Shown here: piece after piece, positions 41,921-52,021 of the stretch
Position numbering within the stretch: position 1 is the first letter of the stretch
How the letters are laid out: the number at the start of each line of letters is the position of its first letter
NCBI GenBank assembly: GCA_903856805.1
Contig: CAIOCZ010000022.1
Span: 19,857 to 83,856 of the forward strand
Length of the DNA: 64,000 bases
Source of the DNA: an uncultured cyanobacterium
GTDB lineage: Bacteria > Cyanobacteriota > Cyanobacteriia > PCC-6307 > Cyanobiaceae
Direction: 5' to 3'
Notes under the pieces: generated by a model
Seen by the model: the letters and a program-made list of their open reading frames with translations, nothing else
The model's database searches: none
What the model was told of the DNA's origin: nothing
Translations under genes and position numbers: made by a program

Positions 41921-44900
41921 TCAGGGGCCGGACTCCGCCCCCTGCTGGCGGGAGGACCGCCTGCTGAGCTCCCAGCCCTTGATCAGGCGATAGAGCGCCG
42001 GCACCACGATCAGGCTGAGGACGGTGGACACCAGTTGGCCGCTGAACACCACCGTGCCGATGCTCAATCGGCTGGCGGCTCCGGCACCACTGGGGAACAG
42101 CAAGGGCAGGCAACCGGCCAGCGACGAGATCACCGTGAGCAAAATCGGCCGCAGGCGGGCCACGGCGGCGCCCCGGATCGCGGCATCGATCGGTAGCCCC
42201 TGGGCCAGGCGTTGGTTGGCGAACTCCACGATCAGGATGCCGTTCTTGGCCGCCAGGCTGGCCAGCACCAGCAACCCCATCTGGCCGTACACATCCAGGG
42301 GCAGCTGGCGGAGCATCAGCCCCAGCGCCGCCCCGAGCAGGGCCAGGGGAACGGTGACCAGAATGATCAACGGGTCGGTGAAGTTTTCGTAGAGCCCCGC
42401 CAGCACCAGGGCCATCACCACCACGGCGAGCAGCAACAGGCGGCCGTTCCCCCCGGTGGCTCGGGCCTCTTCGCGGGCCAGGCCGGCCCATTCCAGGTCG
42501 ATCACCGTGCTGGCCCGTTGTTGATGCACCCGTTCGAGCACCGCCATGGCCTGGCCACTGCTCACCCCCGGCCCCGGGAGGGCCCGGATGCTGATGGAGC
42601 GCACCAGGCGGTTGTGGTCGATGGTGGTGGGGCCCGCGTCCTGCTCCAAGGTCACCAGTTGGGCCAGGGGGATCAGCCGGCCTTCGCGGTTGCGCACCGG
42701 CAACGACAACACGCTGTTGGCCTCCCGCCGGCCGGGCCCATCGAGTTGCACGATCACCCGCCGCACCTGGTCGCCTTCGAAGCTGTCGTTCACGTAGTCG
42801 CTGCCGAAGCTGGCGCCGAGGGTGTCCACCACGCTGGCCGGATCCACCCCCAGGGCCGCCATCCGCAGCCGGTCTGGGATCAGCTGCAGCTGGGGGGCGC
42901 TGGCGGTGAAGCGGGTGGAGACCCGTTCGAAGGACCCCGTGGCCTGGGCCGCCGCGATGAAGGCGCGGGCCTCTCGCTCGAAGGCCTCCAGGTCGAGCTG
43001 GCCGGAGCTGGTGTCGAGCAGCTCCAGTTCCAGGCCCCCTTCGCTGCTGAAGCCCCGCACGCTGGGGGCTTCGCTCAGTTGCACCACCGCCGTGCGGATC
43101 GCCCGCCGTAATTTGCCGTTGATCCGTTCCGCCACCGCCACGCTGCTCTGGTTGGGGCCCAGGCGTTCGGCCACGGGCCGCAGGCGCAGGAAGAACTGCC
43201 CCTTGTTGGGGCTGCTGTCGCCGAAGGAGCGCCCGGCGTAGAAGTTGGCATGGGCGATCAGGGGCTCCTGAACCGCCACCTGGCGCACCTGCTCCAGCAC
43301 CCGCTGGGTCTGGGCGAGGGCCAGGCCATCGGGCAGGATCACCACCCCCCGCAGCTGGCCGGTGTCCTCCTGGGGGATGAAGGCCGTGGGGCGCTGCTGG
43401 AGGGCCCAGGCCGTGAGCAGCAGGCCGACCAGCAACAGCCCCACCACCCAGCGCCGGCCCTTCAGCACCGCGTCCAGGGCCCGGGCGTAGGGCGCCTCCA
43501 GGGCTTCCAGGCCCCGGCGGGGGGGATCGATCCAGCGGCGCAGCCAGGCCGGTTCGCGCCGCCCGTTGTCCAGCAGTCGGCTGGCGGCCACCGGGGTGAA
43601 GGTGAGGGCATTCACCAACGAGAACACGATGGCGCTGGTGATGGCGATGGCGATCGGTCCGTAGAGCCGCCCCACGCTGCCCTCCAACCCCAGCACCGGG
43701 ATGAACACCACCACCAGCACCAGGGAGGTGGCCACCACGGCGCCGCCCAGTTCCGCCATCGCCGCCCGGGCGGCCTGGAGGGGGGGCGTGCCCTCCTCAA
43801 TCCGCCGGCCGATGTCCTCGCTCACCACAATCGCGTCATCCACCACCAGCCCGGAGGCCAGCACCATCCCGAACAGGGTGAGGCTGTTGATCGAGCTGCC
43901 CGTCAGCAGCAACACGCTCAGGGAGCCGATCAGGGCCACCGGCACCGCCAGGGCCGTGATCAGCGCCAGCCGGCTGTTGCCGAGGCCCAGCAGCAGCACC
44001 AGGAACACCAGCAGCACCGCATCCCGCAGCGCCTCGATCGCCCGGTCGATGCTGGTGCGTACCGCCTCCGCCTCGTCCACGATCACCTCCATGGCCACCC
44101 CTGGCGGGAACTGGGGGGTCAGCTCCTCCAGGGCCTGGCGCAGGCCGCGGTCCACGGCGAGGGCATTGCTGCCGTCCCGTTGATAGATCGCCAGGGCCAC
44201 GGAGGGATTACCCCGCAGGTCGGTGGCGATCACGTCGTAGTTCTCGCTGCCCAGGCTCACCTGGCCCACGTCCCGCAGCAGGGTGAGGCCCCCCGTGGGG
44301 CTGCGGGCCACCACCAGCTCCTCGAAGTCCGCCGGGCTGCGCAGCCGACCCTCCATCCGCAAGGGCAGGGTGATGCGTTGATCGGCGGGGGCCGGCGCCC
44401 CCCCCACCTGGCCGAGGGCGGCGAGAACGTTCTGCTGCTGCAGGGCCTGGCGCACGTCCAGGATCGTGAGGTTGCGCTGCTCCAGTCGGGCGGGATCGAG
44501 CCAGAGCCGGAAGGCCAGGCTGCTGCCCCCGAACAGGCTCACATCCCCCACCCCCTCCACCCGCCGCAGCCGATCCTTCACCACCTGGTCCACCCAGCCG
44601 CTCAGGAAGGTGGGGTTGTAGGGCTGGCCGCTGGTGCTGAAGCTGAGCACCTTGAGCAGATCATCGGAGCTGCGGCGTACCTGCACCCCGAAGCGGGCCA
44701 CCGGGGCCGGCAGCTGGCGGGCCACCACGGCGGCCTCGTTCTGGGTATTGATCTGGTTGAGTTCCGGGCTGCCCCCCTGGAAGCCGAGGGTGAGGGTGCT
44801 GCCGTTGGCGGAGCTGGTGGAGCGAATGGTCTCCAGCCGATCCAGGCCGTAGAGCTGCTTTTCCAGTAGGGCGGTGACCCCCTGTTCCATGACCTCAGGA

Positions 44901-45067
44901 CCGGCGCCGGGATAATTGGCGCGGACCGTAATGCGGCTGGGGGCGATGGGGGGCAGGTTCTCCACCTGCAGCAGCGGCAGGCTCACCAGACCCACCAGCA
45001 GGATCAGCAGGCTGATCACCACCGTGAGCACCGGTCGGCGCAAAAACGGGTCGGAAATCGACTTCAC
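41921..45067 (-). CDS. HAE1-type RND efflux pump, inner-membrane transporter
   Basis: A 1048-residue protein, the usual AcrB/HAE1 length. It opens [21 protein letters not shown], the first membrane helix. Two large periplasmic loops follow helices 1 and 7. [22 protein letters not shown] in helix 4 holds the proton-relay aspartate pair, and the second half has [22 protein letters not shown] and [18 protein letters not shown]. It should use the proton gradient to expel drugs or lipophilic compounds. No membrane-fusion protein or TolC gene is adjacent, so those partners must be elsewhere. Confidence 0.93.
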   Translation of the reverse strand: MKSISDPFLRRPVLTVVISLLILLVGLVSLPLLQVENLPPIAPSRITVRANYPGAGPEVMEQGVTALLEKQLYGLDRLETIRSTSSANGSTLTLGFQGGSPELNQINTQNEAAVVARQLPAPVARFGVQVRRSSDDLLKVLSFSTSGQPYNPTFLSGWVDQVVKDRLRRVEGVGDVSLFGGSSLAFRLWLDPARLEQRNLTILDVRQALQQQNVLAALGQVGGAPAPADQRITLPLRMEGRLRSPADFEELVVARSPTGGLTLLRDVGQVSLGSENYDVIATDLRGNPSVALAIYQRDGSNALAVDRGLRQALEELTPQFPPGVAMEVIVDEAEAVRTSIDRAIEALRDAVLLVFLVLLLGLGNSRLALITALAVPVALIGSLSVLLLTGSSINSLTLFGMVLASGLVVDDAIVVSEDIGRRIEEGTPPLQAARAAMAELGGAVVATSLVLVVVFIPVLGLEGSVGRLYGPIAIAITSAIVFSLVNALTFTPVAASRLLDNGRREPAWLRRWIDPPRRGLEALEAPYARALDAVLKGRRWVVGLLLVGLLLTAWALQQRPTAFIPQEDTGQLRGVVILPDGLALAQTQRVLEQVRQVAVQEPLIAHANFYAGRSFGDSSPNKGQFFLRLRPVAERLGPNQSSVAVAERINGKLRRAIRTAVVQLSEAPSVRGFSSEGGLELELLDTSSGQLDLEAFEREARAFIAAAQATGSFERVSTRFTASAPQLQLIPDRLRMAALGVDPASVVDTLGASFGSDYVNDSFEGDQVRRVIVQLDGPGRREANSVLSLPVRNREGRLIPLAQLVTLEQDAGPTTIDHNRLVRSISIRALPGPGVSSGQAMAVLERVHQQRASTVIDLEWAGLAREEARATGGNGRLLLLAVVVMALVLAGLYENFTDPLIILVTVPLALLGAALGLMLRQLPLDVYGQMGLLVLASLAAKNGILIVEFANQRLAQGLPIDAAIRGAAVARLRPILLTVISSLAGCLPLLFPSGAGAASRLSIGTVVFSGQLVSTVLSLIVVPALYRLIKGWELSRRSSRQQGAESGP

Positions 45068-45137
45068 AACCTGACCTGTTCGGTATCACTTTCGCCACGA
45101 TCCTGCCAGGACGGGCCCAGGACGGAGGGCACGACGT

Positions 45138-45443
45138 TCAGTTCAGATCGCGTTTCAGCACGGCATAAAGGTAGTCGGGGGATTTGTAGCGACTGGGCAG
45201 GCAGACATGGAGCTGTTCTAGGCGTCCCCAGGCGACGGTGCGCTGGATGGCTTCCATGCTGCGACCCTCCTTGATCAGCAGTCGCATCGCCTTGCAATAG
45301 AGGGAATATTTGGCTTCCAGTTCACCGATGGTGGGCGGAGATGGGGCGGCAGCGACGGGGCGTCCGGCGGCTGGGGCACTTGACGGACTCATGGGGCTGG
45401 CCTGGGGCGCCGTTTCCGTGGGATCGGAGGCGGGAGCCTGCAT
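45138..45443 (-). CDS. Conserved hypothetical cytoplasmic protein
   Basis: A 101-residue protein. The first 40 residues are a low-complexity Pro/Ala/Ser tail. The rest (ELEAKYSLYCKAMRLLIKEGRSMEAIQRTVAWGRLEQLHVCLPSRYKSPDYLYAVLKRDL) is a compact helical domain with no membrane segment. I recognise no named domain. It lies between the RND pump and the PyrF-PyrE fusion on the same strand. The start could also be at an internal Met (MSPSSAP). Confidence 0.6.
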   Translation of the reverse strand: MQAPASDPTETAPQASPMSPSSAPAAGRPVAAAPSPPTIGELEAKYSLYCKAMRLLIKEGRSMEAIQRTVAWGRLEQLHVCLPSRYKSPDYLYAVLKRDLN

Positions 45444-45480
45444 GGCGAAGGGGGCGCCCGGGAGTTGCGGGGACGCTCCT

Positions 45481-47013
45481 TCAGCCTACGGGCCCGTCTG
45501 CACCCGCTGGGGAAGGGGGGTGGGGCGCCAGCAGGGCCGCCTGGGCGTCCGTGAGGCGACCGGCCCGGTGCAGCACCGCGGTGATGTGGGCGATGTCCAA
45601 GACCGCATGCAGGCGATAGCCCCCCTGCTCCAGTCGCTCCCTGGCACTGCGGTCCGTGGGGCCCCCGTGGTCGATGAACACCACCACGTCCTCCACCACC
45701 AGGCCGGAGCTCTCGAGCTTGCCGATGCCCTCAAGCACGCTGCCGCCACTGATCAAGATGTCGTCCACCACCGCCACCCGATCCCCCTCCTCGAAATCGC
45801 CCTCGATCAGGCGTCGGGCGCCGTGGGCTTTCACCTCCTTACGGGGATAGATCAACGGCTTGTGCAACAGCAACGACAGCCCGGTGGCCGTGGGCAGGGA
45901 GCCATAGGGAATGCCGGCAATGCGATCGAAGGCCAGGGGTTCTAATTGGCCGGCATAGGCATGCAGAACCTGGTGGAAAAGATTGGGATCGGAGATGATT
46001 TGGCGCAGGTCCACGTAGTAATTGAACACGGCTCCGGAGGCCTGCACATACTCGCCGAACAGCAGGCAGCCGAGATCAAAGAGATTGAGGATCAACGACT
46101 CCATCGGTTCGTCCCCTGATGGCTTCTCTTCCTTGGTGTCCTGGGGCCGTTGCGGCAACCAGAGGCTGCAGCTGCTGTTGTCCTGGCGGTCCTGGCGGGC
46201 CAGCCACTGGTCCCGCTGGTCACTGATCCGCTGTTTGAGGCGGTGGGCCCGCTGTTCCAGGTCGTCCTCCACCAGCAGGTTCTGGGGCAGGGGCAGCAGC
46301 AGGCCGTCGGCGGAGGCGCTCAGGCCGGCCTCGAGCAGGGCATCGAGCCGGTCTTCCTCCCCCCAGAGGCTGCGCAGGATCAGGAACCGTTCCGGGGCCT
46401 CCTGGCGCACCCGCGCCAGGATGGCCGGGTCGCTGGTGCCCACCTCCAGCAGCAGTTGCTCCGGAGTGGCCCAGCGTTGGGTTTCGCGCACGATCCGCAG
46501 GTAGAGGGGATCGTCTTCGTCGGGGTGGTGCTGCACGATCCGGGCGGCCGGATTGGAGCTGTGGCAGGTCACCACCACCGCCTTGTCGGGATAGAGCAGG
46601 AAGGGGGCGGCGATGTCCTGTCCCGGCAGGGGCGAGAGGGTGACGGCATCGGCCCCCAGCTCGCGGAACAGGTAGTGGGCGAGGGCGGAGGAACTGTTCA
46701 GATCGCCGTGCTTGGCGTCGATGATCAGCGGCACCTCCAGGGGCACCAGCTCGCGCACCTCCCGCAACAGCTCCAGCCCGATCGGGCCCAGGGCCTGATA
46801 GAAGCCCAGGCTGGGTTTGTAGGCGCAGACGTGGGGCGCGGTGGCCTCGATCACCGCCTTGATCCAGTGGCGCGCCTGGGAGAGGAAGGAGCGGCCGCCC
46901 ATGGCGTGGCGCAGGGCCCAGCTCTGCAGCATTTCCGGGTTCGGATCGAGCCCGGTCACCAGCAGGGATTGCCGGCTGTTGATGGCGTCGGTGAGCTGGA
47001 CGAAAAAGCCCAT
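45481..47013 (-). CDS. pyrF-pyrE: Fused orotidine-5'-phosphate decarboxylase / orotate phosphoribosyltransferase
   Basis: A 510-residue fusion. The N-terminal decarboxylase has LLVTGLDPNPEM, KPSLGFYQALG and the catalytic IIDAKHGDL, as in group 2 PyrF. A linker at about residues 280-305 is charged. The C-terminal phosphoribosyltransferase has FDRIAGIPYGSLPTATGLSL, YPRKEVKAHG and the PRPP loop VAVVDDILISGGS. The order is decarboxylase first, opposite to animal UMP synthase. Together the two domains convert orotate to UMP. It is 94 bases downstream of the malic enzyme gene and near pyrC on the same strand. Confidence 0.93.
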   Translation of the reverse strand: MGFFVQLTDAINSRQSLLVTGLDPNPEMLQSWALRHAMGGRSFLSQARHWIKAVIEATAPHVCAYKPSLGFYQALGPIGLELLREVRELVPLEVPLIIDAKHGDLNSSSALAHYLFRELGADAVTLSPLPGQDIAAPFLLYPDKAVVVTCHSSNPAARIVQHHPDEDDPLYLRIVRETQRWATPEQLLLEVGTSDPAILARVRQEAPERFLILRSLWGEEDRLDALLEAGLSASADGLLLPLPQNLLVEDDLEQRAHRLKQRISDQRDQWLARQDRQDNSSCSLWLPQRPQDTKEEKPSGDEPMESLILNLFDLGCLLFGEYVQASGAVFNYYVDLRQIISDPNLFHQVLHAYAGQLEPLAFDRIAGIPYGSLPTATGLSLLLHKPLIYPRKEVKAHGARRLIEGDFEEGDRVAVVDDILISGGSVLEGIGKLESSGLVVEDVVVFIDHGGPTDRSARERLEQGGYRLHAVLDIAHITAVLHRAGRLTDAQAALLAPHPPSPAGADGPVG

Positions 47014-47107
47014 CGCGGGGTGGTGGATCGCTAGGTGTTAATCGGTCGAGAGCGTGTTGGGCGAGCCGGTGACACAGCTCTTAGCGAACCGTTCGCCGGG
47101 AGGGGGC

Positions 47108-48844
47108 TCAGATCGCCCGGACCGCCCGGTACTCCGCCCGCCAGGTGCAGTGCTCCAGCCGGGCCCGGGCCGCCTCCGCCGTGGTGACCCCCGGGGCCAA
47201 CCCCTCCTCCACGGCGGCGAGCGCCACGGCCTCGGCCACCGCCGCCGTCACCCGCCGCACCTCCGCCAGGGGCGGCATCAGGGGGGCCTCCGGATCGTTG
47301 GCGGCGGGGATCTCGGCGGCCAGGGCCCCCAGGGCGGCGTCGATCATGGCCTCGCTCACCGTCCGGGCCCCCACGGCCATGGCGGCAAAGCCCAGACCGG
47401 GAAACAGGAAGCAGTTGTTGCATTGGCCGATCACCCGCTCCCGGCCGTTCACCACCACCGGCAGAAAGGGGCTGCCGGTGGCCACCAGGGCCCGGCCCTC
47501 GCTCCAGCGCAGTAGGTCGTCCGGCGTGATCTCGGCCAGGTTGGTGGGGTTGGAGAGGGGCAGCACGATCGGCCGGTCCACCCCGCGGCAGAGGGCCTCG
47601 ATCACCGCCTGGTCGAAGGCACCGGCGCAGGTGGAGGTGCCGATCAGCACCCCGGGCCGCACCGCCTCAATCACCGCCTGCAGGCCGATCGGCGCCGCGC
47701 TGCTCAGGCCGCGATCGCGCAGCTGGGCGGCCGTTTTCCGATAGGGCTCCTGCGCGGGTGGGCGCTCCACCAGCCCCTCACCCAGCCCCTGGTTCAGCCC
47801 ATCGTGAAGGAGACCGTCGCGATCGATCAGCCACAGCCGTTCCGCCGCCGCCGCTGGCGGGAGCCCCTGGCGCTGCAGCAGTCGCAGCAGCCGCTCGGCG
47901 ATGCCGCAGCCGGCGCTGCCGGCGCCGAAGATCACGATCGGGTCGTCGCCGAGCCGTTTCCCCAGGCCCTTGAGTCCCGCCAGGATCGCCGCGGCGGCCA
48001 CCCCACTGGTGCCCTGGATGTCGTCGTTGAAGCTGGGCACCACCGACCGGAACTGCTCCAGCACCCGGCGGGCGTTGCGGGCGCCGAAGTCTTCCCAGTG
48101 CACCAAGGCATCGGGCAGCACCTCGCCCACGGCGGCGATGAACGCCGCCAGCACGGCGTCATAGGCCGTCCCCAGGCGGCGGGGTTCCTTGAGGCCCGGG
48201 TAGTGCGGGTCGCTCAGCAGTGCGCTCCGGTCCGTTCCCACATCGAGCATCACCGGCAACCCCAGCTGCGGATCCAGGCCGGCACAGAGGGTGTACACCG
48301 CCAGCTTGCCCAGGCAGATGTGGATGCCACCCACCCCCTGGTCACCGATTCCCAGAATCCCCTGGGCATCGGTGACCAGCAGCAGCCGTGGTGGGGTCGG
48401 GGCGCTGGCGATCGCGTCCCGGAGCAGGCGCGGGAATTGGTCCTGCTGGGGGGCGGCCAGGTACACCCCCTGGCTGGGGCTGCGGTAGGTGGTACTAAAG
48501 TGCTGGATCGCCTGCCCCACGGTGGGGGTGTAAACGATCGGCATCACCTGCTCAATGTGGTCCGCCAGCAGCCGGTGGAACAGGGTGAGGTTGCGCTCGC
48601 GCAGGCTCTGAACGTAGGCATAGCGCTCCAGGTCGTAGCCCATCGCCGCCAGGGCCCGCTGGCAGCGCTCCACCTGCTGGGCCAGGGTTTCCACTTGCCA
48701 GGGCAGCAGGGCCTCCAGCCCCAGGGCCTGCCGTTCCTCCAGGCTGAAGGCCGTGCCCTTGTTCAGCCACGGATCGTTGAGGACGGCGGTGCCGCGCAGG
48801 CAGGTGGACAGACTGGTCACCATCGACTGGCCTGGGCGATCCAC
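47108..48844 (-). CDS. Malic enzyme, oxaloacetate-decarboxylating
   Basis: A protein of up to 578 residues, the length of E. coli MaeA/SfcA. VMPIVYTPTVGQAIQHFS, VVTDAQGILGIGDQGVGG, LDVGTDR, FEDFG-like HWEDFGARNARRVL and FNDDIQGTSGVAAAAIL are malic enzyme motifs. IVIFGAGSAGCGIAERLL is the NAD(P)-binding fold. It converts malate to pyruvate and CO2. Cofactor preference cannot be read reliably. The start at 48844 or the internal Met8 (48823) are both possible. It lies five bases downstream of pyrC and is probably in its operon. Confidence 0.92.
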   Translation of the reverse strand: MDRPGQSMVTSLSTCLRGTAVLNDPWLNKGTAFSLEERQALGLEALLPWQVETLAQQVERCQRALAAMGYDLERYAYVQSLRERNLTLFHRLLADHIEQVMPIVYTPTVGQAIQHFSTTYRSPSQGVYLAAPQQDQFPRLLRDAIASAPTPPRLLLVTDAQGILGIGDQGVGGIHICLGKLAVYTLCAGLDPQLGLPVMLDVGTDRSALLSDPHYPGLKEPRRLGTAYDAVLAAFIAAVGEVLPDALVHWEDFGARNARRVLEQFRSVVPSFNDDIQGTSGVAAAAILAGLKGLGKRLGDDPIVIFGAGSAGCGIAERLLRLLQRQGLPPAAAAERLWLIDRDGLLHDGLNQGLGEGLVERPPAQEPYRKTAAQLRDRGLSSAAPIGLQAVIEAVRPGVLIGTSTCAGAFDQAVIEALCRGVDRPIVLPLSNPTNLAEITPDDLLRWSEGRALVATGSPFLPVVVNGRERVIGQCNNCFLFPGLGFAAMAVGARTVSEAMIDAALGALAAEIPAANDPEAPLMPPLAEVRRVTAAVAEAVALAAVEEGLAPGVTTAEAARARLEHCTWRAEYRAVRAI

Positions 48845-48849
48845 CGTGT

Positions 48850-49920
48850 CTAGGTCATCAAGCGCCAGGCGAGTTGTTCACCGCCGTGGAAGGGCACCAG
48901 CTCCTCCATGGCGCCAGAGGCGCTGGGGTGGGCCAGGCGCAGGGGCACCAGCTGGGGCCGACGCTCCAGGGTCACCGTGCCGTCGTTCAGGGGTAGGCCA
49001 TAAAACTGGGGCCCGAATTCTGAGGCGAAGGCCTCCAGCCGCTCCAGCGCCTGCTCGGCTTCGAACACGGCCGCGTAGCTCTCCAGGGCATAGGGGGCGT
49101 TGTAGATGCCGGCGCAGCCGCAGGCCGCCTCCTTGGCATGGCGGCGGTGGGGGGCGGAATCGGTGCCCAGGAAGAAGCGGGGATGGCCCGAAACGGCGGC
49201 GGCTCGCAGGGCCAGCCGGTGCCGTTCCCGCTTGGCCACCGGCAGGCAGTAGAAGTCGGGCCGCAGCCCCCCCTGGAACATCGCGTTGCGGTTGATGTGC
49301 AGGTGGTGCGGGGTGATCGTGGCGGCCAGATTGGGTCCCCAGCTGCGCACGAAGTCGGCGGCGTCGGCGCTGGTGATGTGTTCCAGCACCACCCGCAGGC
49401 CCGGGAAGCGGCGCAACAGCGGGGCGAGGTGCCGTTCCAGGAACACCGCCTCCCGATCAAAGATGTCCACCGCCCGATCCGTCACTTCGCCGTGGAGGAG
49501 CAGGGGCATGCCGATCCGCTCCAGGGTGGCGAACACCGGATCGAGCAGGGCCAGATCGCTCACCCCGGCGGCCGCGTTGGTGGTGGCGTGGGCGGGATAG
49601 AGCTTGCAGGCGGTGACCACCCCGTCAGCGTGGCCCTGTTCGATGTCGGCCGGATCGCTGTGGTCGGTGAGGTAGAGGGTGAGGAGGGGGGTGAAGCGGC
49701 TGTCCTGGGGCAGGGCCGCCACAATCCGTTCTCGATAGGCCGCCGCCGCCGCCGTGGTGGTGATCGGTGGGCTGAGGTTGGGCATCACGATCGCCCGGGC
49801 GAACTGATGGGCGGTGGCCGGGGCCACCGCCGCCAGCAGGTCCCCATCCCGCAGGTGCACGTGCCAGTCGTCGGGTCTCCGCAACGTCAGCCGGGCCGGG
49901 GCGGGGCTGGGGTCGGTCAT
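48850..49920 (-). CDS. pyrC: Dihydroorotase, class II (PyrC)
   Basis: A 356-residue amidohydrolase matching E. coli PyrC in length. [10 protein letters not shown] gives the two zinc histidines, [15 protein letters not shown] the carboxylated lysine, LLLHGEV and [10 protein letters not shown] further ligands, and [11 protein letters not shown] the catalytic aspartate. It interconverts carbamoyl aspartate and dihydroorotate. With the PyrF-PyrE fusion downstream, two pyrimidine genes sit on one strand, separated by malic enzyme. It is divergent from the DUF167 gene, 47 bases away. Confidence 0.94.
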   Translation of the reverse strand: MTDPSPAPARLTLRRPDDWHVHLRDGDLLAAVAPATAHQFARAIVMPNLSPPITTTAAAAAYRERIVAALPQDSRFTPLLTLYLTDHSDPADIEQGHADGVVTACKLYPAHATTNAAAGVSDLALLDPVFATLERIGMPLLLHGEVTDRAVDIFDREAVFLERHLAPLLRRFPGLRVVLEHITSADAADFVRSWGPNLAATITPHHLHINRNAMFQGGLRPDFYCLPVAKRERHRLALRAAAVSGHPRFFLGTDSAPHRRHAKEAACGCAGIYNAPYALESYAAVFEAEQALERLEAFASEFGPQFYGLPLNDGTVTLERRPQLVPLRLAHPSASGAMEELVPFHGGEQLAWRLMT

Positions 49921-49967
49921 GGCGGCTGGCGCGGGGGACCTGCCTAGGCTGGTTCAAGGCTGGAGAA

Positions 49968-50333
49968 ATGGGGATGGCCGCGACCGAGCCAGGTGGCCTG
50001 GAGCCGGTGGCGGTGTGGATCCAGCCGCGCAGCTCCCGCGATCAGGTGGTGGGCGAACGGGAGGGGGCGATTGCCATTCGGCTGCAGGCGCCGCCCGTGA
50101 ACGGGGCCGCCAATAGGGCCCTGCAGCGGTTCGTGGCCCGGCGGCTGGCGGTGGCGCCCAGCCGGGTGCGGTTGGTGCGCGGCCAGGCGAGCCGCCACAA
50201 ATGGCTGGCGGTGGAGGGCTGGCCGGCCGCGGACCTGCGGAGGGCGCTGCTGGACCCTGGGCTGGTGGAGCCGGAGGCGTCAGCGTCTTCAGGGGATGGG
50301 CCCCCTAAGTTGGCCGCGATCGGCCAACCCTGA
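49968..50333 (+). CDS. DUF167 / YggU family protein
   Basis: A 121-residue protein. VWIQPRSSRDQVVGEREGAIAIRLQAPPVNGAANRALQRFVARRLAVAPSRVRLVRGQASRHK is the complete DUF167 core (VQPxAxxxxIxG, APPVxGxANxAL, GxxSRxK). The fold is known but the function is not. About 40 C-terminal residues form a low-complexity tail. The start may be at Met1 or Met3. It precedes the FkbM gene by 12 bases. Confidence 0.87.
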   Translation: MGMAATEPGGLEPVAVWIQPRSSRDQVVGEREGAIAIRLQAPPVNGAANRALQRFVARRLAVAPSRVRLVRGQASRHKWLAVEGWPAADLRRALLDPGLVEPEASASSGDGPPKLAAIGQP

Positions 50334-50345
50334 AGCTCAAGCCTG

Positions 50346-51182
50346 ATGACCCTGGCCAGGACGTTACCTCTGCCCCTGGCACTGCGGCTCCTCCGCAAGC
50401 TGCCCCTGCCCCGCAAGCTTGGACTGCTGGAGGCCCTGTTCGGCCAGGCCCTCAGCCGCGCAGGGGTGGGTTGGGTGCGTTGTGCCAACGGCGTCGACTG
50501 GAAGCTGGATCTGGTCGACCCCACCCATCGCTGGATCGTCTTCGGTGCCTACGAGGGTGGGCTGGGCATTGAGTTCGCCCGATCTCGCCTTAAGGACGGC
50601 GGGGTGTATGTGGATTCAGGGGCCAACATCGGGCAATGGCTGCTCTATCTCGGCGCCCTTCCCGGCGTGCGCACCCTGGCGTTTGAACCCGTGGATTCCC
50701 AGCGCCACTGGCTGGAGGCCTGCGTGGCCCGGCAATCCCACTGGAGCAGCCCCTGCGAGATCTTGCCGTTTGGGCTCGGCGCCGCCGATCAGGAGGTGGA
50801 GATCCAGTGCGATGGCGCCCGCTCCACCACCCAGCTGAGCTGGTATCAGGGCAAGCAGCTGCAGCGGCAAACGATCACGATTCGTCGGTTGGATGAGGTG
50901 TTGCAGTCCGCGGGGATCCACCAGGTGGAGATCTGGAAATTGGATGTGGAAGGAGCGGAGGATGCGGCCTTGCTGGGGGCCGAGCACTATCTGGCCCATC
51001 AACGCATCCGGGCGATTTACTTCGAGGCGCGCCCCGCCAATTACGGGCGCTGCAAGGACCTCCTGGAGGGTTGGGGCTACCGGATTCATCGCCTGGGGCG
51101 CCAGGGGCCGCAGCCGATCAGCCTGGATCGCTTGGAGGCAATGGAGGATCTGCTGGCCCTGCCGATCGATGCCCCGTCTTAG
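50346..51182 (+). CDS. FkbM-family SAM-dependent methyltransferase
   Basis: A 278-residue protein. GGVYVDSGANIGQWLLYLGALPG is the SAM-binding motif, TLAFEPVDSQRHWLEACV motif II, EILPFGLGAADQEVEI and TITIRRLDEVLQSAG the middle of the FkbM domain, and VEIWKLDVEGAEDAALLGAE the closing motif. The family O-methylates sugars or polyketides; the target is unknown here. Its stop codon TAG is the start of an 18-bp tandem repeat shared with the convergent ABC permease. Confidence 0.88.
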   Translation: MTLARTLPLPLALRLLRKLPLPRKLGLLEALFGQALSRAGVGWVRCANGVDWKLDLVDPTHRWIVFGAYEGGLGIEFARSRLKDGGVYVDSGANIGQWLLYLGALPGVRTLAFEPVDSQRHWLEACVARQSHWSSPCEILPFGLGAADQEVEIQCDGARSTTQLSWYQGKQLQRQTITIRRLDEVLQSAGIHQVEIWKLDVEGAEDAALLGAEHYLAHQRIRAIYFEARPANYGRCKDLLEGWGYRIHRLGRQGPQPISLDRLEAMEDLLALPIDAPS

Positions 51183-51246
51183 CTCGACGCCACGCTTTAG
51201 CTCGACGCCACGCTTTAGCTCGACGCCACGCTTTAGCTCGACGCCG
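51181..51246 (+). repeat. 18-bp tandem repeat at a convergent gene junction
   Basis: The unit agctcgacgccacgcttt occurs three times in a row (51181, 51199, 51217), with a 12-base partial copy at 51235. Each unit junction holds TTTAGC, which reads TAG on the plus strand and TAA two bases over on the minus strand. The FkbM stop uses the first junction and the ABC permease stop (51233-51235) the last. Confidence 0.93.
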
Positions 51247-52021
51247 AGGTGTAGGAGCGCAGGGCAAAGCGCCAGAACCAGCGACTGATCAGCAGGCACA
51301 TGAGTGCCAGAGCGCCACTGGCGACCAGCCAGCTGGCCGTGGCCCGCCCCAGGATCGCCTCGGCCGGCACACTGGTGAGGAAGGCGATCGGCAAGACCAC
51401 CGTGAGAAGCAGCCGTAGCCCCGGCGGATAGGCACTGATCGGATAACGGCCCGCCGTGAGCAGGGTGCGCAGCACCTCGGTGGCGTTCCATATCTTCACG
51501 AACCAGATGCTGCTGGCGGCGATCAGGAACCAGAGGCTGTAGAGAATCACGGCGCTGCATAGCAGCATCAACCCCGCGATCACCAGGGTGGTGGGATCGG
51601 CGGGGGCGCCGGCCCGCTGGGCCGCCCAACCGATCACCGCCAGGCCCGCCAGCATCGGCGGCAGTCCCCAGGGCGAGATGGTGCGACAGGACAGCCAGAA
51701 TTGGCTGTCGATGGGCTTGAGCAGGACGAAATCCAGGGTTCCTTCCTGCACATGGCTCACGATCCGGGTCAGATTCGGCTGCAGCAACGTGATGGTGAGT
51801 CCATCCAGGAGCTGGTGCACCCCCAGCACCACCAGCGCCGCCGGCCAGCTCCAGCCCCCCAGGCGGTGGCCATCGCCAAAGAACAGGGAGAGCACGAACA
51901 GGCTGCTGGCCAGATTGGCCACCACCGCCACCAGCTCGATCAGCAGGTTGAACCGGTATTCGACCTCGCTGGCCAGGGCCATGCCCCAGAACCGCCGCAG
52001 AGTGCGGAAATAGCGTCCCAT
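51233..52021 (-). CDS. ABC-2 type transporter permease 2
   Basis: A 262-residue membrane protein with about six hydrophobic segments. FRTLRRFWGMALASEVEYRFNLLIELVAVVANLASSLFVLSLFFG and LTRIVSHVQEGTLDFVLLKPIDSQFWLS match the ABC-2 family (DUF990/YadH-like permeases). It starts on the last base of the stop codon of permease 1 (TGATG) and forms a transporter with it and the ATPase. The C-terminal codons lie in the tandem repeat. The substrate is unknown. Confidence 0.85.
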   Translation of the reverse strand: MGRYFRTLRRFWGMALASEVEYRFNLLIELVAVVANLASSLFVLSLFFGDGHRLGGWSWPAALVVLGVHQLLDGLTITLLQPNLTRIVSHVQEGTLDFVLLKPIDSQFWLSCRTISPWGLPPMLAGLAVIGWAAQRAGAPADPTTLVIAGLMLLCSAVILYSLWFLIAASSIWFVKIWNATEVLRTLLTAGRYPISAYPPGLRLLLTVVLPIAFLTSVPAEAILGRATASWLVASGALALMCLLISRWFWRFALRSYTSASS

